The notes beneath the pieces were generated by a model that saw only the letters and a program-made list of their open reading frames with translations, searched no databases and was not told the origin of the DNA. 64,000 nucleotides of DNA from Oricola thermophila (GTDB lineage Bacteria > Pseudomonadota > Alphaproteobacteria > Rhizobiales > Rhizobiaceae), in NCBI RefSeq assembly GCF_013358405.1, contig NZ_CP054836.1, positions 3,596,001-3,660,000 on the forward strand, read 5' to 3'. Made by a program: the position numbers and the translations under genes. Positions 18,620-27,863 of the stretch are shown piece by piece (the first letter of the stretch is position 1; the number at the start of each line of letters is the position of its first letter).

Positions 18620-19942
18620 TCAGTTGATCAGGCGCAGGCCCTTGATGTCCGCCGCGATCTGCCGGAACGCGTCCTTGAGTTCGGCCTCGTTCGACGTGTT
18701 GTAGTAGTATTTCGACGTCGCGGTGTCCTTGTTGGCGCAGTCCTTCATCAGGGCTTCCGCGGTCGATCCCGCGCCGAAGGCGATCGAGTAGACCTTGATG
18801 CCGGCAGTCTTCATGTTGGTGCAAATGGTCTTGGCGTGGTTGCGCGAGTTCGTCGAACCCGAGCCGTTCTGGCCCTCGGATTCATAGGTGTTGAACTCGC
18901 CATCGGTCATGATGATCGCGTATTTGCGAACGCCCGGATGATCGAAGTCCTGGACATCGGACCCGTCGGGCCATGCGTCGTTCCATTTTGACGACAGCAT
19001 GTAATACGTCCAGTTGACGGCGATATGGCCAGCTGTGTTGCCGCCGGTGGAAAGATCGTCGATCTCGTCCTTCAGCAGATCGTCATCGTCGGTAACCGGC
19101 ACGATCGTGGCTTTCGGACAAGTGTAGCTCGACATCGGTATCTTCGCGAGGCTGTTCGCGAATGCATCGGTATACTTCTCCGTTCCGCTGCGCTCGTAGA
19201 CGCAGTTGGAGGTCTTGGGTACCCAGTCGCAAACCCAACGCGCTCTCCTGCCCCGGCCGATTTTTACGCATTCTTCTTCGTAATACGGGGTTGTCTCTAT
19301 CTCGTCGATTATCGGTTTCACGTTGACCGACGCCGAATAGGGCACGAGGCCGACACGGATATTGTCCGCGGTTCCGTCGTCGCTGAACAGGATCTCGATT
19401 GCATCTTTCGCGGCGTTCTTCAGCGCGGTGATCCGTTTCGTATTGGTGCCGCTGATATCCCAGCTCATCGAGCCGGTGATGTCGAGCGCCATGACGACCT
19501 CGACCTCGCTGTCGGAGAACTTGGCCTTGGACGTGGCCGCGACCCGGTGATTGTCGTAGCCGACGATGCCGGCCATCGTCATGGGCATGATGGTGTGCGC
19601 GTCGATCTGCACCGTACGGTTGACGGGATCGACTTCGATGTCGTCGATCTCGACCGTGTCGGGCGTCAGGTTGCGGCCGTCGAGGTTGGCATCCAGATAC
19701 TTGCGGACGGCCTCCTCTGCATCCTCGAGCGCGATGTCACCCAGGGTGAGACCCTGCGTCGTCGCAAGCGCGGCCGCGTCGACGGCGAAGGTGAGCTTGC
19801 TGTGATAGGAAAACATCCGGGCCACATCCACGGCCAGGGCGGTGCCCATGAGAAGGGTCGTTCCCAGCAGGGCGAACATGATGCCGAAATTACCGCGCCG
19901 GTCGCGGGCAAAGTCATTGATCCGGTTCAATATCGTACGCAC
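18620..19942 (-). CDS. TadE/TadG-family pilus-assembly protein with von Willebrand A domain
   Basis: 440 residues from GTG 19942. The N-terminus DFARDRRGNFGIMFALLGTTLLMGTALAVDVARM is the TadE/TadG signature with one membrane helix. A VWA domain follows, with MIDAS motif DITGSMS and later MTDGEFNTY. Start choice: ATG 19948 lies only one base from AAGGAG, whereas GTG 19942 is seven bases away. A Cys-containing insertion (residues about 250-290, with CVYERSG and SYTCPKATIV) interrupts the VWA fold. Homologues anchor Flp/Tad pili or act in the periplasm. No other tad or flp gene is nearby, so this is an orphan copy of unknown role. Confidence 0.85.
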   Translation of the reverse strand: MRTILNRINDFARDRRGNFGIMFALLGTTLLMGTALAVDVARMFSYHSKLTFAVDAAALATTQGLTLGDIALEDAEEAVRKYLDANLDGRNLTPDTVEIDDIEVDPVNRTVQIDAHTIMPMTMAGIVGYDNHRVAATSKAKFSDSEVEVVMALDITGSMSWDISGTNTKRITALKNAAKDAIEILFSDDGTADNIRVGLVPYSASVNVKPIIDEIETTPYYEEECVKIGRGRRARWVCDWVPKTSNCVYERSGTEKYTDAFANSLAKIPMSSYTCPKATIVPVTDDDDLLKDEIDDLSTGGNTAGHIAVNWTYYMLSSKWNDAWPDGSDVQDFDHPGVRKYAIIMTDGEFNTYESEGQNGSGSTNSRNHAKTICTNMKTAGIKVYSIAFGAGSTAEALMKDCANKDTATSKYYYNTSNEAELKDAFRQIAADIKGLRLIN

Positions 19943-20102
19943 GGCCATACTCCTTCTGGCATGATGCTGCCACCTGCCGAGCAGGCGGCATGCCATTTGG
20001 CCGCCGACGCTAGGTCGAAATCCTTTGCAGATGCCTAAATAGCGGGGAATCGGCGGTGCCGGATTGAAACACCGTGAACGCGAAGTTAAGGCGATTCCTC
20101 AA

Positions 20103-20213
20103 ATTCCGGCGCCGGAATCAGGGCCTCCGAAAGGCCGCGACGCGGCGCCCCATTACGGCACGGCAGGTTGTCCCGAATTGGCACACATTCCGGAATTCGT
20201 CCCGTTCCGGGAC
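20103..20213. promoter_or_regulatory. Cluster of palindromes between tadG and the DUF1674 gene
   Basis: The 312-base gap upstream of tadG contains no convincing gene. It holds ATTCCGGCGCCGGAAT (20103-20118, perfect 16-bp palindrome), ATTCCGGAAT (20187-20196, perfect 10-bp palindrome) and GTCCCG-TTC-CGGGAC (20199-20213). All three share TTCCGG-like half-sites. A further imperfect hairpin lies in the tadG leader near 19957-19993. They may be operators for tadG or 3'-end structures of the DUF1674 transcript. Confidence 0.4.
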
Positions 20214-20254
20214 ACGTGCGGCACGCCGCAACCCGATCGCGGATGCGCGCGGGA

Positions 20255-20479
20255 TCAGAAGTCGACGGCGATGCCCTTCACTTCCCAGTCGCCATACCGC
20301 GCCGGGTCCTTGCCGCCGCGGCCGCCGATCTCGCGCGGCTGCCCGCCGTCACCCGGTGTCGCGCCGGCCCGACGTTCCTCCGCCTCGCGCAGGGCGCGCC
20401 GGGCCGCCGGGGGCAGATCCTCCAAACGGCGGGCGGGCGTTGCGGTTTCGTCCTGTCTGTCGCTGCCGGATTCGTTCAT
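20255..20479 (-). CDS. DUF1674 domain protein (SDHAF4-like)
   Basis: 74 residues from ATG 20479; the open frame extends upstream but the conserved part fits this start. The C-terminus [23 protein letters not shown] is the DUF1674 signature (G-x-x-P-x-RYGDWE...DF). The mitochondrial relative SDHAF4 binds flavinylated succinate dehydrogenase subunit A during assembly. The N-terminal half is polar and probably disordered. It diverges from htpX; no sdh gene is in the window, so any role in succinate dehydrogenase assembly rests on family knowledge only. Confidence 0.8.
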   Translation of the reverse strand: MNESGSDRQDETATPARRLEDLPPAARRALREAEERRAGATPGDGGQPREIGGRGGKDPARYGDWEVKGIAVDF

Positions 20480-20591
20480 GATCACTCTCGACGCGGATTG
20501 CCCCGCAGTTGAAAATGCGTTGTCGTGCACACACTATTATAGTCGGTTGCAGCGCTTTTCCACCCAGGTGTTTCACAGCGGAGACGGATCG

Positions 20592-21545
20592 ATGAATCTC
20601 GTCAAAACGGCGATGCTGATCGCCTTCATGACAGCCCTGTTCATGGGCATCGGCTACATGATCGGCGGATCGGGCGGCATGACGATCGCCTTCCTCATCG
20701 CGCTGGCGATGAACGCGATCTCGTACTGGAATTCCGACAAGATGGTGCTGCGCATGCACAACGCCGTCGAGGTCGACCGCGCCAAGGCACCCGAATATTA
20801 CGGCATTGTCGAATCGCTCGCCGGGCGGGCCGGCCTGCCGATGCCGAGGGTCTACCTGATCAACAGCGACCAGCCGAACGCATTCGCCACCGGGCGGAAC
20901 CCGCAGAACGCGGCGGTGGCCGCGACGACCGGCCTCCTCCACAGGCTGAGCCGCGAGGAGGTCGCCGGCGTCATGGCGCACGAACTGGCCCATATCCAGA
21001 ACCGGGACACCCTGACCATGACCATCACGGCGACGCTTGCCGGTGCCATTTCCATGCTCGGCAACTTCGCGTTCTTTTTCGGCGGGTCGCGGGACAACAA
21101 CAACCCGTTCGGCTTTCTCGGGGTGCTGGTCGCGATGATCGTCGCGCCGTTCGCGGCAATGATCGTGCAGATGGCGATCAGCCGGACCCGCGAATATTCC
21201 GCCGACCGGCGCGGCGCGGAGATCTGCGGCAATCCCGAATGGCTGGCCAGCGCGCTGGCGAAGATCGCAAGCGCCGCCGGGCGTACCGTCAATGTCGCCG
21301 CCGAGCGCAATCCGGCAACGGCGCACATGTTCATCATCAACCCGCTGAACGGCCAGCGTGCCGACAACCTGTTTTCCACCCATCCCGACACGGAGAACCG
21401 CATCCGCGCCCTCATGGCGATGGCTTCGGAGATGGATTCGGGCGGTGCGCAGGCGCCCCGTCCGGCCCGTCCAGGCTCGTCGGGCGTGCCGAGGACCGGC
21501 AGCCGCAAGTGGGGCCGCGGCGACAAGCGGGGACCGTGGGATTGA
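20592..21545 (+). CDS. htpX: Protease HtpX homolog
   Basis: 317 residues. A membrane-bound zinc metalloprotease (M48B) for quality control of inner-membrane proteins. Two N-terminal membrane segments (residues 4-45) precede the catalytic motif HELAH (H130, E131, H134), with a further hydrophobic pair at about 145-195 and the conserved [15 protein letters not shown], which supplies the third zinc ligand. The C-terminal 35 residues are basic and proline/glycine-rich. ATG 20592 is the only sensible start. Its stop overlaps the rsmB start, and the htpX-rsmB order is common in related genomes. Confidence 0.95.
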   Translation: MNLVKTAMLIAFMTALFMGIGYMIGGSGGMTIAFLIALAMNAISYWNSDKMVLRMHNAVEVDRAKAPEYYGIVESLAGRAGLPMPRVYLINSDQPNAFATGRNPQNAAVAATTGLLHRLSREEVAGVMAHELAHIQNRDTLTMTITATLAGAISMLGNFAFFFGGSRDNNNPFGFLGVLVAMIVAPFAAMIVQMAISRTREYSADRRGAEICGNPEWLASALAKIASAAGRTVNVAAERNPATAHMFIINPLNGQRADNLFSTHPDTENRIRALMAMASEMDSGGAQAPRPARPGSSGVPRTGSRKWGRGDKRGPWD

Positions 21546-22948
21546 GTGTTTCCGCGGACAAGCGCCGGAAGGGCCAGCGCAGGAAAAGCAGCGTGGCGGC
21601 ACCGCCGGCCGACAAGCCCGGCCTCGCCGCGCGCCAGGCGGCGCATCGCATACTCGGCGCGATCCTCGACGCCAGGTCGTCCATGGACGGGCTGACCGAC
21701 GAGGTGCACGGCCATCCCCAGTATCTGGCACTGGAACCGCGCGACCGGGCGCTTGTTCGCGCGATCCTGCTCACATCGCTCAGGCATTACGGCAATCTCG
21801 ATGCGACGCTGGCCCGTTTCACGGACAAGCCCCTGCCGTCGGGGGCAACCGGCCTGCGCAACATTCTCGTTGTCGGGCTCGCGCAGATCCTGTTCCTCGA
21901 CGTGCCCGATCACAGCGCGGTGGACCTGGCCGTCGCTGCCGCGCGGATCGATCCGCGGGCGCGCCGTTTCGCGGCGCTGGTCAACGCCCTGCTGCGGAGG
22001 GCCGGGCGCGAGAAGGAAGACCTGCTGGCCCGGTTCGCGGAGAAGCCCGTGCGGGCGCCTCGATGGTTCGCCGACCGGCTGGAGGAGATCCATGGCGCCG
22101 AGGTGGCTGCCGTCATCGATGCGCGCCACCGCACGGAGGCGCCGATCGACCTGACCCTGAGGGCAAGCGAACGGTCCGATGCCTCCGGCTGGGCGGAACG
22201 GCTGGGCGCCATACTGCTGCCGACGGGATCGTTGCGGCTCGCGGGCTCGTCATGCGACGTCGCCGCCCTTCCCGGTTACGAGGACGGTGCCTGGTGGGTC
22301 CAGGACGCCTCGGCGGCGGTTCCGGCACGGCTGTTCGGCGATCTCGCCGGGAAAGCGGCGCTCGACTGTTGCGCGGCACCGGGCGGCAAGACGGCGCAAC
22401 TTGCCGACGCGGGCGCGCGGGTGACCGCGCTCGACCTGTCGGCAAACCGGCTGAAACGTCTTGCGGGCAATCTCGACAGGCTGGGACTGGCCGACAGGTG
22501 CGAGACGATCGCCACGGACCTGTTCAGGTTCGCGCCCGGACAGGGCTTCGACGCGGTGCTGCTCGACGCGCCCTGCTCCTCGACCGGTACGGTGCGCCGC
22601 CACCCGGACGTTCCGTTCACCAAGAGGCCGGAGGATATCCGGAAACTGGCCGACCTGCAGGCGCGGATGCTCGATCATGCGGCAACCCTGGTCGCGCCGG
22701 GCGGCTTGCTGGTGTTTTCAAACTGTTCGCTCGACCCGCTGGAGGGCGAGGAGGTGGCCCGCCGGTTCTCCGCGGCACATGCCGGGTTCGAGCCGGTGCC
22801 GGTTCGGGCCGAGGAGGTTCCCGGCCTCGAGGACGCCATCACGGCGGAAGGGTATCTGCGATTGACGCCGGCCTGTCTCGACCTCGGCGATCCCGCGGTC
22901 AGCGGTGCCGACGGCTTCTTTGCGGCGCGTTTTCGGCGTTGCCCGTAG
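21542..22948 (+). CDS. rsmB: RsmB/NOP-family RNA methyltransferase (16S rRNA m5C)
   Basis: 468 residues. The N-terminal NusB-like RNA-binding domain ([19 protein letters not shown], then [13 protein letters not shown]) is followed by a SAM-dependent methyltransferase. The SAM loop is [14 protein letters not shown] near residue 274; motif IV is [15 protein letters not shown] with C345, and motif [15 protein letters not shown] with C395. In this family one cysteine attacks the cytosine and the other releases the product. I chose TTG 21542, whose TTGA overlaps the htpX stop; GTG 21536 is the alternative. It methylates a cytosine of 16S rRNA (position 967 in E. coli) by family knowledge. Confidence 0.9.
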   Translation: MSVSADKRRKGQRRKSSVAAPPADKPGLAARQAAHRILGAILDARSSMDGLTDEVHGHPQYLALEPRDRALVRAILLTSLRHYGNLDATLARFTDKPLPSGATGLRNILVVGLAQILFLDVPDHSAVDLAVAAARIDPRARRFAALVNALLRRAGREKEDLLARFAEKPVRAPRWFADRLEEIHGAEVAAVIDARHRTEAPIDLTLRASERSDASGWAERLGAILLPTGSLRLAGSSCDVAALPGYEDGAWWVQDASAAVPARLFGDLAGKAALDCCAAPGGKTAQLADAGARVTALDLSANRLKRLAGNLDRLGLADRCETIATDLFRFAPGQGFDAVLLDAPCSSTGTVRRHPDVPFTKRPEDIRKLADLQARMLDHAATLVAPGGLLVFSNCSLDPLEGEEVARRFSAAHAGFEPVPVRAEEVPGLEDAITAEGYLRLTPACLDLGDPAVSGADGFFAARFRRCP

Positions 22949-23030
22949 GGCTTGCGCATCTTCTTGATAAATCGTTAGGCGCGAATCAGTATCATTCGAT
23001 TCGAATTGTAACGGCTGGAGTGGAGGACGC

Positions 23031-24737
23031 TTGGCCCAACCGAGCCTGATGAGCGATCCGGGTTACTGGCTGTCCGGCGCTCGATTGTATTGGTCTCTGG
23101 TACGCCGGCGTATCCAGAAGGGGCCGGTGTTTGCGTGGCGGTTCGTGGGGCCGGTGCCCGAACGCCTCGTGATGGTTCCCCCGGACCTGCGTCCGAGCGA
23201 TCCGTTGCAGGCGCGCGACATCTATGAAGGCCGGTTCTCCTTTTCCGGGCGGGTCGTCGAGACCGGCAGCGAATCCCCCTTCTGCGTCCAGCCGCCTTCC
23301 AGGGCCTGGGAAGAGCAGCTTCACGGCTTTCGCTGGCTGCGCCATCTCAAGGGCGCGGAAAGCGATCTCGCATCGGCCAATGCGCGGGCGCTCGTGAATG
23401 ACTGGATACAGAGCCACGGACGCAGGTTCTCCGGCCCGGCCTGGACAATGCGGGTAACGGCCGCGCGGGTAATCGCCTGGATGCAGTATTCGCGCCTGCT
23501 GCTCGTCGACAGCGATCATGCCTTCTACCGCAGTTTCATGGCCTCGCTCGCGCGCCAGGTGCGTTACCTGCGAGGCGTCGCGAAGGCCTTGGGCGACGAT
23601 CACGATGCGCTGTCCGTGCGCATCGCGTTGTGCTTCGCCTCGCTGGTGCTGCCGTCGTCACAGCGTTTCGAGAAGAACGCGGCGCGCAACCTGGAATACC
23701 AGCTGCGCCGGCAGATACTGCCCGATGGCGGCCATGTCAGCCGCTGCCCGGAAGTCCTGCCCGGCCTGCTCGCGGACCTGCTGCCGCTGGCACAATGCTA
23801 TGTCTCGGCATCAAGGCCCGTGCCGCAGGAAATCGTGCGCGCGGTGGATCGCATGTTTCCGGCGCTGCGCTTCTTTCGCCATTCCGACGGTCACATCGCC
23901 ATGTTCCAGGGGGCGGGTAGCAACAGCACCGACCTTGTGGCCGCGGTGCTGCGGCACGACCAGCACGGCGCAAGGCCGCTCGCCCACATGCCCCATTCCG
24001 GCTACCAGCGGCTGGCAACGGGACAGTCGGTGGTTATCGCCGATACCGGCAAGCCCCCGACTGGCGCCTTCGCCTTCGCCGGTCACGCCAGTTGCCTGGC
24101 CTTCGAATTCTCGCACGGACGGCAGAGGCTGATCGTCAATTCCGGGATCGACCGGCTGGATCGCGAAAACTATCGCGAGATGGCGCGCATGACCGCGGCG
24201 CATTCCACCCTGACGGTCGACGACACCTCGTCGGCGCGCTTCGCCCGCTTCGGCGGCGGATGGCCGGAAAACCGACGGCGCATTGTCTCGGGGCCGTCGA
24301 CCGTGCGCGTGGAACGCCACGACGACGAGGCGGAGCCCGGATTTGCCGCGCAGCATGACGGATACATGCGGCCGTTCGGGCTGTGGCACGAGCGCGGGAT
24401 TTCCCTTCACGACGGCGGCGAGCGGCTCGAGGGCTATGACCGCCTGATGGGTGGCGCCCATCGCAAGGCAGGTGGCGAGCAACACCAGTTCGATATCCGG
24501 TTTCACCTGCATCCGGCGGTTCACGCCGAAAAGGTCGGCTCGCGTTCGGTCAGGTTGACGACCGACCAGGGCGAAACATGGGAATTCACGGCCGATGGCG
24601 GCGATGTGACGCTGGACGAAACGGTGCATTTCGCCGGTGTCGCCGGGCCCGTGCGTTCGCAGCAGGTCGTCGTTACCGGCCTGTGGCCGCAGGTCGAGAC
24701 GGTCGGCTGGACGATAAGACTGCGTCAAAACGTCTAG
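23031..24737 (+). CDS. Heparinase II/III family protein
   Basis: 568 residues. The N-terminal half is an alpha/alpha toroid-like region (WEEQLHGFRWLRHL, then DALSVRIALCFASL). The C-terminal half carries the heparinase II/III beta-domain (GYQRLATGQSVVIADTGKPP, LAFEFSHGRQRLIVNSG, MARMTAAHSTLTVDD), with His and Tyr residues of the type used by polysaccharide lyases. No obvious signal peptide is present. TTG 23031 has GGAGG four bases before it. It lies between rsmB and purH. Its substrate, presumably an acidic polysaccharide, is unknown, and the housekeeping context hints at a cell-envelope role more than at nutrition. Confidence 0.87.
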   Translation: MAQPSLMSDPGYWLSGARLYWSLVRRRIQKGPVFAWRFVGPVPERLVMVPPDLRPSDPLQARDIYEGRFSFSGRVVETGSESPFCVQPPSRAWEEQLHGFRWLRHLKGAESDLASANARALVNDWIQSHGRRFSGPAWTMRVTAARVIAWMQYSRLLLVDSDHAFYRSFMASLARQVRYLRGVAKALGDDHDALSVRIALCFASLVLPSSQRFEKNAARNLEYQLRRQILPDGGHVSRCPEVLPGLLADLLPLAQCYVSASRPVPQEIVRAVDRMFPALRFFRHSDGHIAMFQGAGSNSTDLVAAVLRHDQHGARPLAHMPHSGYQRLATGQSVVIADTGKPPTGAFAFAGHASCLAFEFSHGRQRLIVNSGIDRLDRENYREMARMTAAHSTLTVDDTSSARFARFGGGWPENRRRIVSGPSTVRVERHDDEAEPGFAAQHDGYMRPFGLWHERGISLHDGGERLEGYDRLMGGAHRKAGGEQHQFDIRFHLHPAVHAEKVGSRSVRLTTDQGETWEFTADGGDVTLDETVHFAGVAGPVRSQQVVVTGLWPQVETVGWTIRLRQNV

Positions 24738-24854
24738 GTTTCGCCCGGATTCCCCCGTTTTCGCTGCAAATCCGCGCTTGCCGATAGGCAAGAGGGCGTC
24801 GGCATGCTAGCAGCGGCCGAACCTCCCCATATCAAGTGACTGCGAGATCGGCTC

Positions 24855-26471
24855 ATGGCTGTCGTTTCGAAAAAAATTCCCGCCCCGGACCGCGTCGGAA
24901 TCCGTCGCGCGCTGCTTTCGGTGTCCGACAAGACCGGACTCGTGGAACTGGCCCGCGAACTTGTCCGGCGCGATGTCGAACTCGTGTCGACGGGCGGTAC
25001 GAAAAAGGCGATATCCGAGGCCGGCCTTCCGGTCATCGACGTGGCGGACGTGACCGGCTTTCCCGAGATCATGGATGGTCGCGTGAAGACGCTGCATCCG
25101 TCCGTGCATGGCGGCCTGCTCGCCGTGCGCGACGATCCGGACCATGTGGCGGCAATGGAGGCGAACGGGATCGCGCCATTCGATCTCGTCGTCATCAATC
25201 TCTACCCCTTCGAGCAGGTGGTCGCTGCCGGCTCGGATTATCCGACCACGATCGAGAACATCGACATCGGGGGGCCGGCCATGGTGCGGGCATCGGCCAA
25301 GAACCACGCCTACGTGACGATCGTCACCGATCCGGCCGACTATGACGAGGTGATCGCGATGCTGGCCGAGAACGACGGGTGTTCCACGCTGGACAGGCGA
25401 AAGGCCTTTGCCGCGCGTGCCTTCCAGCGCACCGCCAGCTACGACGCGATGATTTCCGCCTACATGGCCGAGCAGCTGTCGCTGCCGCCGGTGGCGCGTC
25501 ACCATGCGACCGGCGGTACCCTGTCGCTGGAGATGCGGTATGGCGAGAACCCGCACCAGGGCGCGGGGCTGTACCTGACCGGAGAAAAGCGTCCGGGCGT
25601 CGCGACCGCGCAGCTCTTGCAGGGCAAGGCGCTGTCCTACAACAATATCAACGACACGGACGCGGCATACGAGCTGGTCAGCGAGTTCGATCCGGCCACC
25701 CCGTCCGTCGCGATCATCAAGCATGCCAATCCCTGCGGCGTGGCGACCGGCGCCACGCTTGCCGAGGCCTACCGCAAGGCGCTGGCCTGCGACCAGACTT
25801 CCGCCTTCGGCGGCATCGTGGCGCTGAACGGGACGCTCGATGCGGAAGCCGCCGTGGAGATCGTGAAGATATTCACCGAGGTCATCATCGCCCCCGCGGT
25901 GACGGACGAGGCGGCGGCCATCGTCGCGGCGAAGAAGAACCTGCGCCTGCTGACGGCCGGCGCGCTGGCCGATCCGCGCGCAAAGGGCCTGCTGGTCAGG
26001 TCGGTCGCGGGCGGATTCCTGAAGCAGGAGCGCGACAATGTGGTGGTCGACGATCTCGACCTGAAATGCGTGACGAAGCGCCAGCCGACGGAAACTGAAC
26101 TGGCCGACATGAAATTCGCATTTCGCGTCGCCAAGCACGTGAAGTCGAACGCAATCGTCTATGCACGCGACGGTGCGACGGTCGGCATCGGCGCCGGCCA
26201 GATGAGCCGCGTCGACTCGGCCCGCATCGCCGCGCGCAAGGCCGAGGATGCCGCGCAGGCGCTGGGGCTGGCCGAGCCGCTGACACGTGGTTGCGTGGTC
26301 GCATCCGATGCCTTCTTCCCCTTCGCCGACGGGCTGCTGAGCGCGGTCGAGGCGGGCGCCAGGGCAGTGATTCAGCCGGGCGGATCGATGCGCGACGAAG
26401 AGGTGATCGCGGCGGCCGACGAACACGGCATTGCCATGGTGTTCACCGGCGTTCGCCACTTCCGCCACTGA
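24855..26471 (+). CDS. purH: Bifunctional AICAR formyltransferase/IMP cyclohydrolase
   Basis: 538 residues, full length. The N-terminal IMP cyclohydrolase domain is marked by [20 protein letters not shown] and [13 protein letters not shown]. The C-terminal AICAR transformylase domain carries [13 protein letters not shown] with the catalytic lysine-histidine pair K289-H290, and ends in [20 protein letters not shown]. It performs the last two steps of de novo purine synthesis: formyl transfer to AICAR and ring closure to IMP. A single ATG at 24855 fits the family start. No terminator is evident before the converging MFS gene, three bases after its stop. Confidence 0.97.
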   Translation: MAVVSKKIPAPDRVGIRRALLSVSDKTGLVELARELVRRDVELVSTGGTKKAISEAGLPVIDVADVTGFPEIMDGRVKTLHPSVHGGLLAVRDDPDHVAAMEANGIAPFDLVVINLYPFEQVVAAGSDYPTTIENIDIGGPAMVRASAKNHAYVTIVTDPADYDEVIAMLAENDGCSTLDRRKAFAARAFQRTASYDAMISAYMAEQLSLPPVARHHATGGTLSLEMRYGENPHQGAGLYLTGEKRPGVATAQLLQGKALSYNNINDTDAAYELVSEFDPATPSVAIIKHANPCGVATGATLAEAYRKALACDQTSAFGGIVALNGTLDAEAAVEIVKIFTEVIIAPAVTDEAAAIVAAKKNLRLLTAGALADPRAKGLLVRSVAGGFLKQERDNVVVDDLDLKCVTKRQPTETELADMKFAFRVAKHVKSNAIVYARDGATVGIGAGQMSRVDSARIAARKAEDAAQALGLAEPLTRGCVVASDAFFPFADGLLSAVEAGARAVIQPGGSMRDEEVIAAADEHGIAMVFTGVRHFRH

Positions 26472-26474
26472 CGA

Positions 26475-27848
26475 TCAGGTGCGTGAGCGCACCGGTATCA
26501 GGAGCACCATGCCGATGACGAACAGCACCAGGATCGGCGTTATGCCGATCCTCTGGCTGTCGAACAGCGTCGTCATGATGCCGATGGACCACGGGGCGAG
26601 AAAGGCCGTGGCGCGGCCCGAAAGCGCATAGAGGCCGAAGGCCTCGCCCATCCGCTCGGGCGTGCTCTGGTCGACCAGCAGCGGGCGCGACGAGGCCTGC
26701 AGACCGCCGCCCGCCGCGCCGATCAGCGCGCCGGCGCAGTAGAAGGCGATGTCGGGCGCGCGCGACGCGGCCGCGATTTCCATGAACAGGACCTGCGTGT
26801 CGCTGGTGGAAATGATCAGCGCACTCGCCGCGATCAGGACCGCTATGTTCGCGACGACCACGCTCTTGGTCCCGATTCGGTTGTCCGCCCAGCCGGAGAG
26901 GAGCGCGCCGGCAATGCCCGTGATGCTCGCCAGGATGCCGAAGATGCCGAGCTGGATGGTCGTCCAGCCGAGAACGCCGACGGCGTAGATGCCGCCGAAG
27001 GTGTAAAGGCCGTTCAGTGCATCGCGATAGACCATGCTCGACAGCAGGAATGCGAAGAGGCTCTTCTCACTCGAGATGTTGCGGATCGTCTGCCACAACT
27101 CGGCGAGGCCGCGCCTGACCGCGCCTGAAACCCGCTCGCGACGCGGGGCGTCGGGCGTGAAGAGGAACATCGGGATGACGAAGATGACGTACCAGATCGC
27201 CGTCAGGGGCCCCGATGCGCGGTCTCCTTCCATCTGCGCGGGATCGAGGCCGAGGATCGGCGTCAGTCCCGGCAGCGTCTTTCCCGACACCGGATCGGCG
27301 ACCAGCAGCGCCAGCGTGGCGATGAGGCATATCAGCCCGCCGGCATAGCCGAGCGCCCAGGCGTTGCCGGACAGGCCGCCGAGCTTCGTGCGATCCACGA
27401 GGCCCGGCATCATCGCGTTGTTGAACACCGCGGCAAACTCGAAGCCGATAAGGGCCACCGCGAATGCGGCAAGGCCGAACCAGATCATGCCCGGCCCGGC
27501 GGCGGGGGGCACGAACCAGAGCGAGAGGACGGCTGCGACGGCGACGACCGAGAAGCCGAAGATCCACGGCTTGCGAGGGCCCGTGGCATCCGAGATCGCG
27601 CCGAGCACGGGCGAAAGGAGGGCGATTGCAAGGCCGCCAAAGCCGGCCGCGAGCCCCCACAGCGCCTGTCCCTCCGTCGGGCTGGGCGCGACATGGGCGG
27701 CGAAATAGGGCGCGAAGACGAAGGTGATGACCAGGGTGTGAAAGGGCTGTGCCGCCCAGTCGAAGAACATCCAGCCGACGATGCCCCTGCGCGGGGCGGG
27801 AGACCCGCCCCCCTCCGCCATGTCGCCGGTCTCGAGCGCGTTTGTCAT
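26475..27848 (-). CDS. MFS transporter, UMF1/Atg22-like
   Basis: 457 residues with about twelve membrane segments. The N-terminal motif [29 protein letters not shown] and the region [18 protein letters not shown] match the UMF1 (Atg22-like) branch of the major facilitator superfamily. Yeast Atg22 exports amino acids from the vacuole; bacterial substrates are mostly uncharacterised. The 16-base gap to the upstream glutamate dehydrogenase gene, with both on the minus strand, suggests a shared transcript, so an amino-acid-related substrate would fit, but that is inference. Confidence 0.85.
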   Translation of the reverse strand: MTNALETGDMAEGGGSPAPRRGIVGWMFFDWAAQPFHTLVITFVFAPYFAAHVAPSPTEGQALWGLAAGFGGLAIALLSPVLGAISDATGPRKPWIFGFSVVAVAAVLSLWFVPPAAGPGMIWFGLAAFAVALIGFEFAAVFNNAMMPGLVDRTKLGGLSGNAWALGYAGGLICLIATLALLVADPVSGKTLPGLTPILGLDPAQMEGDRASGPLTAIWYVIFVIPMFLFTPDAPRRERVSGAVRRGLAELWQTIRNISSEKSLFAFLLSSMVYRDALNGLYTFGGIYAVGVLGWTTIQLGIFGILASITGIAGALLSGWADNRIGTKSVVVANIAVLIAASALIISTSDTQVLFMEIAAASRAPDIAFYCAGALIGAAGGGLQASSRPLLVDQSTPERMGEAFGLYALSGRATAFLAPWSIGIMTTLFDSQRIGITPILVLFVIGMVLLIPVRSRT

Positions 27849-27863
27849 CCGGGCCTCCCGTCC

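Noticed and set aside
20064..20591. Upstream extension of htpX or separate + strand ORFs before it
   Set aside because: The extra N-terminal codons are arginine/proline-rich shadows of the DUF1674 gene on the other strand; the HtpX membrane segments begin right after ATG 20592.
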